Shown here: piece after piece, positions 37,628 through 45,768 of the stretch
Layout of the letters: every line of letters begins with the position of its first letter
How positions within the stretch are numbered: position 1 is the stretch's first letter
Assembly (NCBI GenBank): GCA_009379845.1
Contig: WHSZ01000029.1
Coordinates: 1-64,000, forward strand
Origin: Pseudonocardiaceae bacterium
GTDB taxonomy: Bacteria > Actinomycetota > Actinomycetes > Mycobacteriales > Pseudonocardiaceae
Reading direction: 5' to 3'
DNA length: 64,000 nt
Program-made: the position numbers and the translations under genes
Notes under the pieces: model-generated
What the model was told of the DNA's origin: nothing
Seen by the model: the letters and a program-made list of their open reading frames with translations, nothing else
Databases searched by the model: none

Positions 37628-38053
37628 TCAGGCCGCCCCGAGATCGGCGGAGAGCCACCGCTGCGGACGCATGTAGATGGCGACCTTCTCGCCGAGCTCC
37701 GCCTTCGAATACTCGATATAGGGCTCGACCTTGTCGCTCGGCAGGTAGCGAGAGGCTATCTCCCACAACAGGTCCTCGGTGCCCTGGACGGTTCGCGTGA
37801 CTGGCCCCTCTACGGAAACGTATCGAACGGTGGGTTCCAGCCGCTCCACCATCAACGAGTAACGTCCGGCCGCCTCGATGAGTCGGGCTTTCCGCGAGCC
37901 GGCCGGCGTCAATATCCAGGCCTCTCCTCCCGGCGTGTACTGGTACCAGATCGGCACGGTCAACGGCGCGCGGCCTTGCCCTGCTGACACCGACACCGCG
38001 GCGACGTGCGGCTCGGCCAAGAATTGTTCGCGCGTGTGTATGGCTAATGGCAT
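37628..38053 (-). CDS. Pyridoxamine 5'-phosphate oxidase-like flavin-binding protein
   Basis: A 141-aa split-barrel protein of the PNPOx-like/F420 superfamily. The conserved beginning REQFLAEPHVAAVSVSAGQG is followed by PLTVPIWYQYTPGGEAWILT near 30 and YVSVEGPVTRTV near 78. Members bind FMN or F420 and reduce small molecules. Only the fold can be given. It may be co-regulated with the MarR gene upstream on the same strand. Confidence 0.8.
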   Translation of the reverse strand: MPLAIHTREQFLAEPHVAAVSVSAGQGRAPLTVPIWYQYTPGGEAWILTPAGSRKARLIEAAGRYSLMVERLEPTVRYVSVEGPVTRTVQGTEDLLWEIASRYLPSDKVEPYIEYSKAELGEKVAIYMRPQRWLSADLGAA

Positions 38054-38145
38054 ACGGTGAGGTTAGGTCCGGTCACCGACAATCCATGGTTGTTGAACCG
38101 ACAAGGCAGGTCGCGCCGCAGCGGGCCGACCCGGACGGATACCCG

Positions 38146-38586
38146 TTAACCCGCCGCGTCGGCGGCGACCATCCGTGCGATGGCGGACGTCAGTCGCGTT
38201 CTCTCTGCGGGCGGCAGCTCGCTGGCGAGCGCCTCGAGCCGTCCGGTTACGTCGTGGTGCGACTCGATGGCGAGCCGCTTGCCCTCACCGGTCAGTTGGA
38301 TCTGGCAGGCTCGCCGGTCGTGGGAGTCGCGAGCGCGAGCCACCAAGCCGCGCCGCTCCACACGGTCAACCAGCCCGGTCAGGCTGGACTTCTCCAGGTG
38401 CAGCGATCGGGTCAGCTCGCCCATCCCGACCGGGCCGTCGGCCACCAGGCAGAGCAGCTGAACTTGCTGGGGGGTGAGGTCGTGCTGCCGGGCGACTTCG
38501 TTGAACACCTGTTGCACCAAGTGCGTCAGTCGCACCAACGCCTCGGCCAGCTCTGCCGTCTTCGCGGTCCCGGTCGTCGTGGTCAT
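38146..38586 (-). CDS. MarR family transcriptional regulator
   Basis: A 146-aa winged-helix regulator: QQVFNEVARQHDLTPQQVQL, MGELTRSLHLEKSSLTGLVD and the wing ERRGLVARARDSHDRRACQI. The ATG at 38586 has GGAGGT just upstream; a longer frame back to 38799 overlaps the divergent promoter and gene and is not used. Divergent from a flavoprotein, with a clear palindrome between them. Confidence 0.9.
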   Translation of the reverse strand: MTTTTGTAKTAELAEALVRLTHLVQQVFNEVARQHDLTPQQVQLLCLVADGPVGMGELTRSLHLEKSSLTGLVDRVERRGLVARARDSHDRRACQIQLTGEGKRLAIESHHDVTGRLEALASELPPAERTRLTSAIARMVAADAAG

Positions 38587-38683
38587 CGCACCTCCACGAC
38601 CCGATTGTAGTTGACGGCCGTTCGTATCACGAACTACGTTGGTTGGTAATACGAACAGTACGTACAGCGAACTAGGAGAGCAT
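38587..38683. promoter_or_regulatory. MarR operator and divergent promoter
   Basis: The interval contains GTTCGTATCACGAAC at 38620–38634, a palindrome with perfect 6-bp arms and a 3-base centre, the usual size of a MarR site. A related half-site ACGAAC recurs at 38651–38656 and AGCGAAC follows. TAGTTGACGG at 38608–38617 could be a −35 on the plus strand. It probably controls both the MarR gene and the flavoprotein. Confidence 0.6.
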
Positions 38684-39784
38684 ATGACTGCGACGGTGGC
38701 CGTTGTCGGTGGCGGGTACGGCGGCATCGCGGCCGCCAAGGCGTTGGACGATGTGGCCGATGTGGTGCTCGTCGAGCCGCGGGACACCTTCGTGCACAAC
38801 GTGGCTGCGCTGCGCGGTCTCGTCGATCCGGAGTGGACAGACCGGATCTTCTTCCGCTACGACGAGCTGCTCGGCCGTGGCCGGGTGCTCCACGACCGGG
38901 CGGTGCGGGTGGATTCCGATGCCGTCACCGTCGGCTCGGGGGAGCGGATCGCCGCGGACTACATCGTGCTCGCGACCGGTTCGGGATATCCGTTCCCTGC
39001 CAAGGTCGACGTCGACGACAGTACGAGCGCCAAGGAGAAGTTCCGCGCCACCTACGACGCGCTGGCACAGGCCGATAACGTGCTGCTGCTCGGCGCCGGA
39101 CCGGTCGGGCTGGAGCTCGCCGGCGAGCTGAAGGCGGCGTGGGCGGACAAGACCGTCACGATCGTCGACCCGGTGGATGACCTCCTCTCCGGTATCGACT
39201 TCCCGGACAAGCTGCGTGCGGAACTTCGCCGCCAGCTCCACGAGATGGGGATAGAGCTGCTTCTCGGCACGTCGTTGCGTACGGAACCGCCATCGGAGGC
39301 CGGTGAGATCAAGACATTCACCGCGACTACGCGGTCCGGAAGGGAGATCGTCGCGGACATCTGGTTCCGCTGCTTCGGCGTGCGACCGATCACCGGCTAC
39401 CTCGCGGCCGAGCTGGCTACCGCCCGGCGCGCCAACGGCCATCTGGATGTCACCGATGAGCTGCGCCTTCCAGGTGAGCAACGCGTGTTCGCCATCGGCG
39501 ACATCACCGCGACCCCGGAAGCCAAGACGGCGAAGGCGGCCGGCCAGCACGCCGAGGTGGTCGCGACGAACATCCGAACACTGATCCACGGCGGCGACGA
39601 GCTGACCAGCTACCAGCCTGGCCCTCCGAGCATCGCCTTGCCGCTCGGACCGCGCGGCGGTGCGTCCTACACGCCCGACATGGGCCTCCTGGACGCCGAG
39701 ACCACGTCGCAGCTCAAAGGGGCGGACCTGATGGTTGACGCGCTCCACGAGATGCTCGGCGCTCCGGCGCGGAATGATCGGTGA
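38684..39784 (+). CDS. FAD-dependent NAD(P)H oxidoreductase (NDH-2/AIF-like)
   Basis: A 366-aa pyridine nucleotide-disulphide oxidoreductase-type flavoprotein. The FAD-binding motif VAVVGGGYGGIAAAKAL is at the N-terminus, the NAD-binding motif LLLGAGPVGLELAGEL is near residue 133, and the second FAD motif VFAIGDITATPEAKTA is near 270. The lack of active-site cysteines places it with type II NADH dehydrogenases and AIFM2-like quinone reductases. ATG start with AGGAGAG upstream. MarR pairing suggests induction by quinones or phenolics. Its 3' end overlaps the convergent MFS gene by 71 bp. Confidence 0.85.
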   Translation: MTATVAVVGGGYGGIAAAKALDDVADVVLVEPRDTFVHNVAALRGLVDPEWTDRIFFRYDELLGRGRVLHDRAVRVDSDAVTVGSGERIAADYIVLATGSGYPFPAKVDVDDSTSAKEKFRATYDALAQADNVLLLGAGPVGLELAGELKAAWADKTVTIVDPVDDLLSGIDFPDKLRAELRRQLHEMGIELLLGTSLRTEPPSEAGEIKTFTATTRSGREIVADIWFRCFGVRPITGYLAAELATARRANGHLDVTDELRLPGEQRVFAIGDITATPEAKTAKAAGQHAEVVATNIRTLIHGGDELTSYQPGPPSIALPLGPRGGASYTPDMGLLDAETTSQLKGADLMVDALHEMLGAPARNDR

Positions 39785-41054
39785 GATCGGCGTCCCTGGT
39801 CTCCCGGATGCGCCAGATGGCTAGCGCGGTCGCGGCGCTGCTGGCGGCGACGAACACGGCCACGTAGGTCGCGCTGCCGCCCCCGGCGGCCAGCAGGCTG
39901 CTGGCGATGAGCGGCGCGAAACCACCACCCAGCAACGAAGACAGCTGGTAGCCGAGGGACGCGCCGGTATAGCGGGTGCGGGTGTCGAAGCTCTCCGCCA
40001 TCACCGCGGGCCACGGCGCGTACGTCAGGGGTTGCAGCACGCAGCGGCCGAGGAGCAGCGCCACCATCAGCCAGACCGCGGAGCCGGAGTCGATCATCCA
40101 GAAGAGCGGGAACGCCATCGCGACGGTGGCGATCGCGCCGGCCAGCATCGTCGGCCGGCGCCCGATGCGGTCGCTCATCGCGGCCACCGTTGGCAGGGTG
40201 AGCAACTGCAGCGCCGATCCCACGGCAAGGCCGAGCAACACGAGCGACTCCGAATAGCCGGCGCGCACCGCGTAGGTGATGATGAACGTGCTCCACAGCG
40301 CCTGGATGACGAGCGGTCCGAGGCCGATGCCGGTGGTGAGGATCAGGTTACGGGGCCGACGAAGGATCTCAACCACGGGCAGCCGCGCGGTGCTGCGGGT
40401 CTGCTTGAGCTGAGCGAACACCGGGCTCTCGGACACGCGTAGCCGCACGAACAGCCCGATGCCCAGCAGCACGACGCTGAACAGGAACGGCACCCGCCAG
40501 CCCCATGCGAGGAATTCCTCGTCCGGCAACGCCACCACGGCCATCACCGCGACGGTCGAGAGCAACGATCCCAGCGGCGCGCCCATCGCGGTGAAGCTGC
40601 TCCAGAACCCGCGCCTGCGGTTCCCGGAGTGTTCGGCCGTCATCAGCACGGCGCCACCCCACTCGCCGCCGATGGCGATCCCTTGCACGGCGCGCAGCAG
40701 GGTCAACAGGATCGGCGCCCAGATCCCGATGGTGGCGTAGCTGGGCAGCAGGCCAATGAGGAAGCTGGCCGCGCCCATCATGCTCATCGTCAACAGCAGC
40801 ATCGACTTGCGGCCGAGCTTGTCCCCGAAGTGCCCGAAGATGATGCCGCCGAGCGGGCGGGCGAGGTATCCAGCCGTGAAGGTGCCGAACGCGGCGATGG
40901 TGCCCACCATCGGGCTGAGGTCGGGGAAGAACAGCTTATCGAACACCAGCGCGGCAAGGGTGCCGTACAGCAGGAAGTCGTAGAACTCCATGGCCGTGCC
41001 GAGCAGGCCGGAGATGGCGACCCGGCGGAGCGGAGTGGTGTTGGGCTGCGACAT
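39714..41054 (-). CDS. MFS transporter, metabolite:H+ symporter (MHS) family
   Basis: A 446-aa, 12-helix transporter. MHS features are AMEFYDFLLYGTLAALVF near residue 20, the loop GHFGDKLGRKSMLL near 75 and QGIAIGGEWGGAVLM near 125. MHS carriers import organic acids, betaines or aromatic acids with protons. The ATG at 41054 has GGAGG nine bases upstream. It is followed on the same strand by no other gene, and preceded by the metallo-hydrolase with which it likely forms an operon under the LysR regulator. Confidence 0.88.
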   Translation of the reverse strand: MSQPNTTPLRRVAISGLLGTAMEFYDFLLYGTLAALVFDKLFFPDLSPMVGTIAAFGTFTAGYLARPLGGIIFGHFGDKLGRKSMLLLTMSMMGAASFLIGLLPSYATIGIWAPILLTLLRAVQGIAIGGEWGGAVLMTAEHSGNRRRGFWSSFTAMGAPLGSLLSTVAVMAVVALPDEEFLAWGWRVPFLFSVVLLGIGLFVRLRVSESPVFAQLKQTRSTARLPVVEILRRPRNLILTTGIGLGPLVIQALWSTFIITYAVRAGYSESLVLLGLAVGSALQLLTLPTVAAMSDRIGRRPTMLAGAIATVAMAFPLFWMIDSGSAVWLMVALLLGRCVLQPLTYAPWPAVMAESFDTRTRYTGASLGYQLSSLLGGGFAPLIASSLLAAGGGSATYVAVFVAASSAATALAIWRIRETRDADLTDHSAPERRASRGARQPSGPPL

Positions 41055-41079
41055 CGGAGCCTCCACGGAAAGCGAGTTC

Positions 41080-42078
41080 TCAGCGGGATAACGGGATGCG
41101 GTCGAGGTCCTCGCCGATGATCAGGCGTCCGTCGAAGTGGTTGGCGGCCTCGTGCCAGCGGGGACGGTCGATGGCACCGGGCACGAAGTGGGTGAGGACG
41201 AGGGTGTGCACGCCCGCCTTGTGCGCGATCCGACCGGTGTCCGGGATCGACGTGTGCGCCTCGGTGTGGTGCGCGATCATCGCGCGCGCCACCGGGTCGC
41301 GCCCGTGGTACTGGCCGTGTACCCACTTCTCGTCGATGACCTCGTGCACCAGCACGTCCGCACCGGTGGCGAGGGTGACGATGTTGTCGCACACGCCTGT
41401 GTCACCGGAGACCACTACGGCCCCGTCCTCGGTGTCGAACCGGAACGCGTACGACGGCGCCATCGGCGCATGCCACACCAGGATCGCGGAGACCCGCACC
41501 CGGTCGTCGCGGTACACGACGAACGGTTCCATCGCCGGCGCGGGCGCGGTATCGGCTTCGAACGGCACACCCGCCGGCAACTCGATGTCGAACGCCTTGA
41601 GCAGCTCATCGGGGTGGCGCCGGCCGTTGTCCCGTATCCGGTCGTTGACGTCGGTTGCGTGTGCCCGCAGCAGATACCGCACCATCGCGGCCAGACCGGG
41701 TGCCGGCTCGTCCGGGCAGACGATCGCCGCCTCGCCGAGCTCGGCCGCGCCCGGTGGGACGCTCCCGCGGGAGCCGGGGCCGTACAGCTCGACCGGTCGA
41801 GCCGTGCCTTCCAGGTTCTCGTACCACCCGTACAGCAACAGGTTCGCGAGATCACTGGCGTGATCGGAATGCAGGTGCGTCACGAAGCCGGCGCGCAGCT
41901 CCGCGAGGTCGAGGCCGGCAAGCTTGATCTGCCGGCAGGCGCCGTACCCGAAGTCCACCAGGTACAGCGCGTCGCCGACGACGACGGCCGATGAGATGCC
42001 CGCCCGGTCCGCCCGCACCCGCGGGCCACCCGCGGTACCGAGCAGGACAAGCTCGGTGCCCTTCCGCGACGTCGCCAT
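41080..42078 (-). CDS. Metallo-beta-lactamase-fold hydrolase (RNase Z-like)
   Basis: A 332-aa MBL-fold protein with THLHSDHASDLANLL near residue 67 (HxHxDH motif), VVVSGDTGVCDNIV near 218 and AHHTEAHTSIPDTGRIAHKA near 265. These resemble the RNase Z/arylsulfatase-like branch, which in catabolic clusters acts on lactones or aryl esters. The ATG at 42078 is favoured over an upstream ATG at 42138 that would run through the LysR operator region. Confidence 0.83.
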   Translation of the reverse strand: MATSRKGTELVLLGTAGGPRVRADRAGISSAVVVGDALYLVDFGYGACRQIKLAGLDLAELRAGFVTHLHSDHASDLANLLLYGWYENLEGTARPVELYGPGSRGSVPPGAAELGEAAIVCPDEPAPGLAAMVRYLLRAHATDVNDRIRDNGRRHPDELLKAFDIELPAGVPFEADTAPAPAMEPFVVYRDDRVRVSAILVWHAPMAPSYAFRFDTEDGAVVVSGDTGVCDNIVTLATGADVLVHEVIDEKWVHGQYHGRDPVARAMIAHHTEAHTSIPDTGRIAHKAGVHTLVLTHFVPGAIDRPRWHEAANHFDGRLIIGEDLDRIPLSR

Positions 42079-42171
42079 GCGTACATAGCACTCCGGGCGA
42101 TCCCCATATGACAAATACGACTTATGCTGGGGGCTCATCCAATTTGCTTATGGCTTCACGGAGGACGGCGG
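42079..42171. promoter_or_regulatory. Divergent LysR-type promoter region
   Basis: This 93-bp spacer separates divergent starts of the LysR and metallo-hydrolase genes. It contains an imperfect inverted repeat CCCCATA–14 bases–TATG-CT-GGGG around 42103–42132, within the AT-rich core ATATGACAAATACGACTTAT. That size and position fit a LysR autoregulatory site. Confidence 0.45.
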
Positions 42172-43041
42172 GTGGAGCGGCGGCAGATCGAGTACGTCCT
42201 CGCCGTGATCGATCACGGTGGCTTCACGACTGCGGCGACCGCGCTGCACATCTCGCAACCCGCGCTGTCCCAGGCGATCAAGACGCTGGAGAGCGAACTC
42301 GGCGCGACGCTGTTCCACCGGTTGTCTCGCGGCGTGCGACTGACCGCCGCCGGCGAGGAGTTCGCCGACTCCGCGCGCCGCATCGCGCGGGAGATGGATA
42401 CCGCCCGCGCCAGGGTGGGTGCCGTGGCGGGGCTCGTCGCCGGGAGGCTGGATCTGGTCGCGCTGCCCGGCTTGCTGCTGGATCCGCTCGCCGCCGTGAT
42501 CGGGCGCTTCCGCGTCGAGCACCCGCGGGTTCGGGTGCGGCTCGCGCCCGCGGAAACGCCGGCCGGGATCCGCGACGCGGTTCGCTCCGGCGCCGCGGAG
42601 TTGGGCCTGACCGACGATGTCGAATCCACTGACCGCGACCTCGCCGGTGAGCTGATCATCGAACAGGAACTGGTCGCGGTGCTTCCGCCCGGCAGCCCGC
42701 CCCCGCCGGGCGGCAGGATCCCGTTGCGGGAGCTGCTCGGCATGGACTTGGTGACCGGACCGGTCGGCACCGTGGTGCGCGACTTTCTCGCGGGCGAGGC
42801 CGCTCGATCCGGGCAGGAGTTCAGCCCGGTCGTCGAGGTCGGGTTGCGTGGTTCGGCGCTGTACCTGGCGATGGCCGGTGCCGGCACGGCGGTGTTGCCC
42901 CGCCCGCTCGCGGAACTGGGCAGCCCGCACGGCGTGCTCCTCGTCCCGCTCGACCCGCCGCAGCAGCGGCACGCCTACCTGATGCACCGCGCGGCACCGT
43001 TGTCACCCGCGGCTCGAGCCCTGCGCGACTTGCTGCTCTGA
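42172..43041 (+). CDS. LysR family transcriptional regulator
   Basis: A 289-aa regulator. Residues 1–60 are the winged helix (RQIEYVLAVIDHGGFTTAAT, then LHISQPALSQAIKTLESELG). The periplasmic-binding-protein-like effector domain spans about 88–285. The GTG at 42172 with GGAGGAC upstream is chosen because it gives the standard N-terminus; a frame back to 42124 is not LysR-like. Divergent from the metallo-hydrolase/MFS pair that it probably activates. Its last 39 bp overlap the convergent hydrolase gene. Confidence 0.92.
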   Translation: MERRQIEYVLAVIDHGGFTTAATALHISQPALSQAIKTLESELGATLFHRLSRGVRLTAAGEEFADSARRIAREMDTARARVGAVAGLVAGRLDLVALPGLLLDPLAAVIGRFRVEHPRVRVRLAPAETPAGIRDAVRSGAAELGLTDDVESTDRDLAGELIIEQELVAVLPPGSPPPPGGRIPLRELLGMDLVTGPVGTVVRDFLAGEAARSGQEFSPVVEVGLRGSALYLAMAGAGTAVLPRPLAELGSPHGVLLVPLDPPQQRHAYLMHRAAPLSPAARALRDLLL

Positions 43042-43893
43042 CGCCCGGGCTCCTGGCTCGTCGAGGAACCGCAGGAGCGCCTCCGCGGTGTCGTGCGGGT
43101 TGTCCTCGGGGAGAAAGTGTCCGGCTCCGGTGACCGTCTCGCGGCGTGCGCCGGGAATCGCGGCTGCTAGGCGGTCGCCGGTCGCTGGGTCGAGCCACCG
43201 GTCCTGTTCGCCCCAGAGCACCAGGGTTGGCGCGGTGATCCGGTCCAACCGCGCCACGACCTCACGCGTGTCCTCGAAGCTGACGCTCGCGACCTGGTCG
43301 ACCCAGCGCTGCTGCCCGGCGGCTCCGCGCCACGGAGCAAGGTAGGCGCGCTGGACCGCATCGGACATCGGATGATGGGTGGCGGTGCGCAGCCGCCCCG
43401 CGACGATGTCGCCGAAGACCTGCGGGGGCATGGTGCGGTAGGCGCCCTCGTTGCGCTGCATGTGTTCGGTGAACGGGGTGTTCCACGGGCCGAGGACGGC
43501 GGCGTCCAGTAGCGCGAGGCGGCGCGCGGGTACCTGGTCGATCAGGTGGGCACGCAGCACGATCCCGCCGCCGATGTCGTGTCCGATCAGGCTGGGCGCT
43601 GCGAGACCCCAGTGCTCGATGAGCTCTGCCAGCGTGCGGGCCTGTCGCGCGATCGACGGGGCTACGGCCGCATCGAGGCGCGAGTCACCGAAACCGAGCA
43701 GGTCCCACACGTACACGGTGTGCTCGCGGGTCAGGGTGAGGGCTACGTCGCGCCACAGGTAGGACCAGGCCGGGGTGCCGTGCACCAGAACGACCGGTGG
43801 TCCTTCCCCGAAGACGCCGGCAGCGACCTCGCCACCTGACACGTGGACCCGGTGGGGAAGTCGCCACGCCTCCGGCTTCGCAGGTGTACTCAT
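43003..43893 (-). CDS. Alpha/beta hydrolase, haloalkane dehalogenase/epoxide hydrolase-like
   Basis: A 296-aa alpha/beta hydrolase. The oxyanion motif VLVHGTPAWSYLWRDVA is near residue 36, and the nucleophile elbow is GHDIGGGI near 103, with Asp instead of Ser as in haloalkane dehalogenases and epoxide hydrolases. The acid is probably in LVLWGEQDRWLDP near 230 and the base His in TGAGHFLPEDNP near 258. A halo- or epoxy-substrate is plausible. Divergent from the CGNR gene, and its 3' end overlaps the LysR gene. Confidence 0.86.
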   Translation of the reverse strand: MSTPAKPEAWRLPHRVHVSGGEVAAGVFGEGPPVVLVHGTPAWSYLWRDVALTLTREHTVYVWDLLGFGDSRLDAAVAPSIARQARTLAELIEHWGLAAPSLIGHDIGGGIVLRAHLIDQVPARRLALLDAAVLGPWNTPFTEHMQRNEGAYRTMPPQVFGDIVAGRLRTATHHPMSDAVQRAYLAPWRGAAGQQRWVDQVASVSFEDTREVVARLDRITAPTLVLWGEQDRWLDPATGDRLAAAIPGARRETVTGAGHFLPEDNPHDTAEALLRFLDEPGARASEQQVAQGSSRG

Positions 43894-43958
43894 CCAACCG
43901 CCTCTCGCACTAAGGAGTATATTTCCAATTATCCGGTTACTGTAGCACGGAGTAAGTC

Positions 43959-44549
43959 GTGAAAATACCTTTTATCGATTACGCGCTGGGCGCGGGCTTG
44001 GCGACCGATCTGGTCAACACCGCACCCGTGGTGCGCCGGAGCACCGGTGAGGCCCTTGCCGACCCGGCCGCCCTCGGGCGGTTTGTCGCCGAACACGAGA
44101 TCCGCCCCGAGGCACTGGTGCACGGCCGCCAGCCGACCACCGACGATCTCGACCAGGTGCACGCCCTCCGCCAGGAGGTTCGCGCGATCCTGGAGGCCAG
44201 CACCGAAGACGGCGCCGCCGAGGGGGCGAGTGCGCTCGTCATGCGGGCGGGAGCCGGCCCAGCCCTGTATCGCGATGCCGACGACCGGTGGCAGTGGTAC
44301 GTCGCGACCAGATCGGACGCGTCGCTCGCCGATGAGCTGGCCGTCCTGATCGGTACCGGGCTGCTCGGCGTGCTGCGCGTGCTGAATCATGACCGGTTCC
44401 GGCATTGTGCTTCTCCGGTGTGCGACGGGATGTTCGTGGACACCAGCCGGGCCGGACGCCGCCGGTACTGCGAGCCCGACCTCTGCGGAAATCGCCTCAA
44501 CGTGGCCAATTACCGTGCCCGTCAACGCGCGGAAAAAGATCCACAGTAG
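43959..44549 (+). CDS. CGNR zinc-finger regulator (ABATE domain)
   Basis: A 196-aa protein. Residues 1–140 are the ABATE-type stress-response domain and residues about 145–190 the CGNR zinc finger, with Cys pairs in RFRHCASPVCDGMFVD and YCEPDLCGNRLNVANYRARQ. CGNR proteins act as small-molecule-responsive transcription factors. GTG start with GGAG eight bases upstream. Divergent from the alpha/beta hydrolase and probably its regulator. Confidence 0.88.
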   Translation: MKIPFIDYALGAGLATDLVNTAPVVRRSTGEALADPAALGRFVAEHEIRPEALVHGRQPTTDDLDQVHALRQEVRAILEASTEDGAAEGASALVMRAGAGPALYRDADDRWQWYVATRSDASLADELAVLIGTGLLGVLRVLNHDRFRHCASPVCDGMFVDTSRAGRRRYCEPDLCGNRLNVANYRARQRAEKDPQ

Positions 44550-44629
44550 ACGGTCACACGGCGCGAGCCCGGAAATCCGGACGGACCTCGCGGACACGGA
44601 CGGGCAGGTTCATGCACAATGAGTCGCCG

Positions 44630-44651
44630 GGCTGTATGAGTCAATACAGCC
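44630..44651. promoter_or_regulatory. Palindromic operator upstream of the RpiR gene
   Basis: GGCTGTAT (44630–44637) and ATACAGCC (44644–44651) form perfect 8-bp arms with a 6-base centre, about 40 bp before the RpiR start. RpiR regulators bind such palindromes, so autoregulation is likely. I do not see a matching full copy before the ABC operon. Confidence 0.55.
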
Positions 44652-44690
44652 GGGGGGTGCTCGCCGGGTAGCGATCGAGCGGAGGAAACC

Positions 44691-45584
44691 GTGCCGGAAC
44701 GATCTGACTCAGCTCGGCGCCCCACTCCGGGCTATGTGGCGCTCAGGGACATGCTCGAGGAGCATCGGCTCTCGGCCGCTCAGCGGCGGATAGCGCAGTA
44801 CCTCCTCGACAACCTGCCCGAATCCGCGTTCCTGTCCAGCATCGAACTGGCCGACCGGGTCGGCGTCAGCCAGCCGACCGTCACGCGGCTGGCTGCGACG
44901 CTGGGGTTCGACGGCTTCTCCGGGTTCAACGACGAGCTGCGCCGGTTGCTCCTCGAACCGGACGGGGCCGCGCACCCGCGCGAACCGGTGCCGCAGAACG
45001 AGTACCAGGAGAGTCTGGCCCTTGACCAGCGAAACCTCGAGCGGTTGGCCGGCGTGCTCGCCGACCCGGCGACCTTGCGCACGGTGTGCCGCGAGCTGGC
45101 CGGGTCGCGACCGCTGAGCATCGTGGGAATCCGGGCTTCCGCCCCGGTTGCGCTGTATCTCGGGTACTACGCCGCCACGATCCACCCCGACGTGCGCACC
45201 CACATCCACGGCGGGGGTCAGCTTCTCGACGCCCTCGAACAGGCCAGAGACGCCGGCGGCAGCTGGGTCATCGGCGTGGTGCTGCCGCACCTGCCCCGCG
45301 AGATGCTCGCCGCCCTGCGGTTCGCGAGAAACCTCGGGCTGCGCACCTTCGTGCTGACCGAATCGCAGCCACCGGCGGCGTTGAATGCCGTCGCCGATGA
45401 GGTGCTCACCGCCCCGGTCAGCACCCGGCTCACGTTCGACTCGCATGCTGCGCCGATGGCGATGGCAGCCGCGGTGCTGCACATGATCACCGAGGCGCAG
45501 CCGGAGAGATTTCAACGCCGGCTCGAGGATTTCGATCGGCACGTGGTCGAGCAACGAATCTTCCACGGCTACAGCAACAGCTGA
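44691..45584 (+). CDS. MurR/RpiR family regulator with SIS domain
   Basis: A 297-aa regulator. HTH_6 is at about residues 15–95 (RLSAAQRRIAQYLLDNLPES, then LADRVGVSQPTVTRLAATLGF). The SIS domain is at about 135–265 (RPLSIVGIRASAPVALYLGY and GSWVIGVVLPHLPREMLAAL). The GTG has GGAGG six bases upstream. It lies directly before the betaine-type ABC transporter, cyclodeaminase and MIO-less lyase genes on the same strand and is the likely local regulator. A 184-bp gap precedes the transporter, so that operon may have its own promoter. Confidence 0.88.
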   Translation: MPERSDSARRPTPGYVALRDMLEEHRLSAAQRRIAQYLLDNLPESAFLSSIELADRVGVSQPTVTRLAATLGFDGFSGFNDELRRLLLEPDGAAHPREPVPQNEYQESLALDQRNLERLAGVLADPATLRTVCRELAGSRPLSIVGIRASAPVALYLGYYAATIHPDVRTHIHGGGQLLDALEQARDAGGSWVIGVVLPHLPREMLAALRFARNLGLRTFVLTESQPPAALNAVADEVLTAPVSTRLTFDSHAAPMAMAAAVLHMITEAQPERFQRRLEDFDRHVVEQRIFHGYSNS

Positions 45585-45768
45585 GTGAATCGGCCGCGTG
45601 TCGCGGTCAGGTGCCTTTCCCATGTCGGTGTGGTGTCCTATGTTCTCCACGCGAGGTGCTCATTGATTCATTTCATTTAGCTCCTTGTTTGGGCATGAAT
45701 GGTCTGATACAACACAGGCTCAACGTGCTCAACGGGCCCATGCCGGTCGTGCTCAGGAAGAGACGTTC

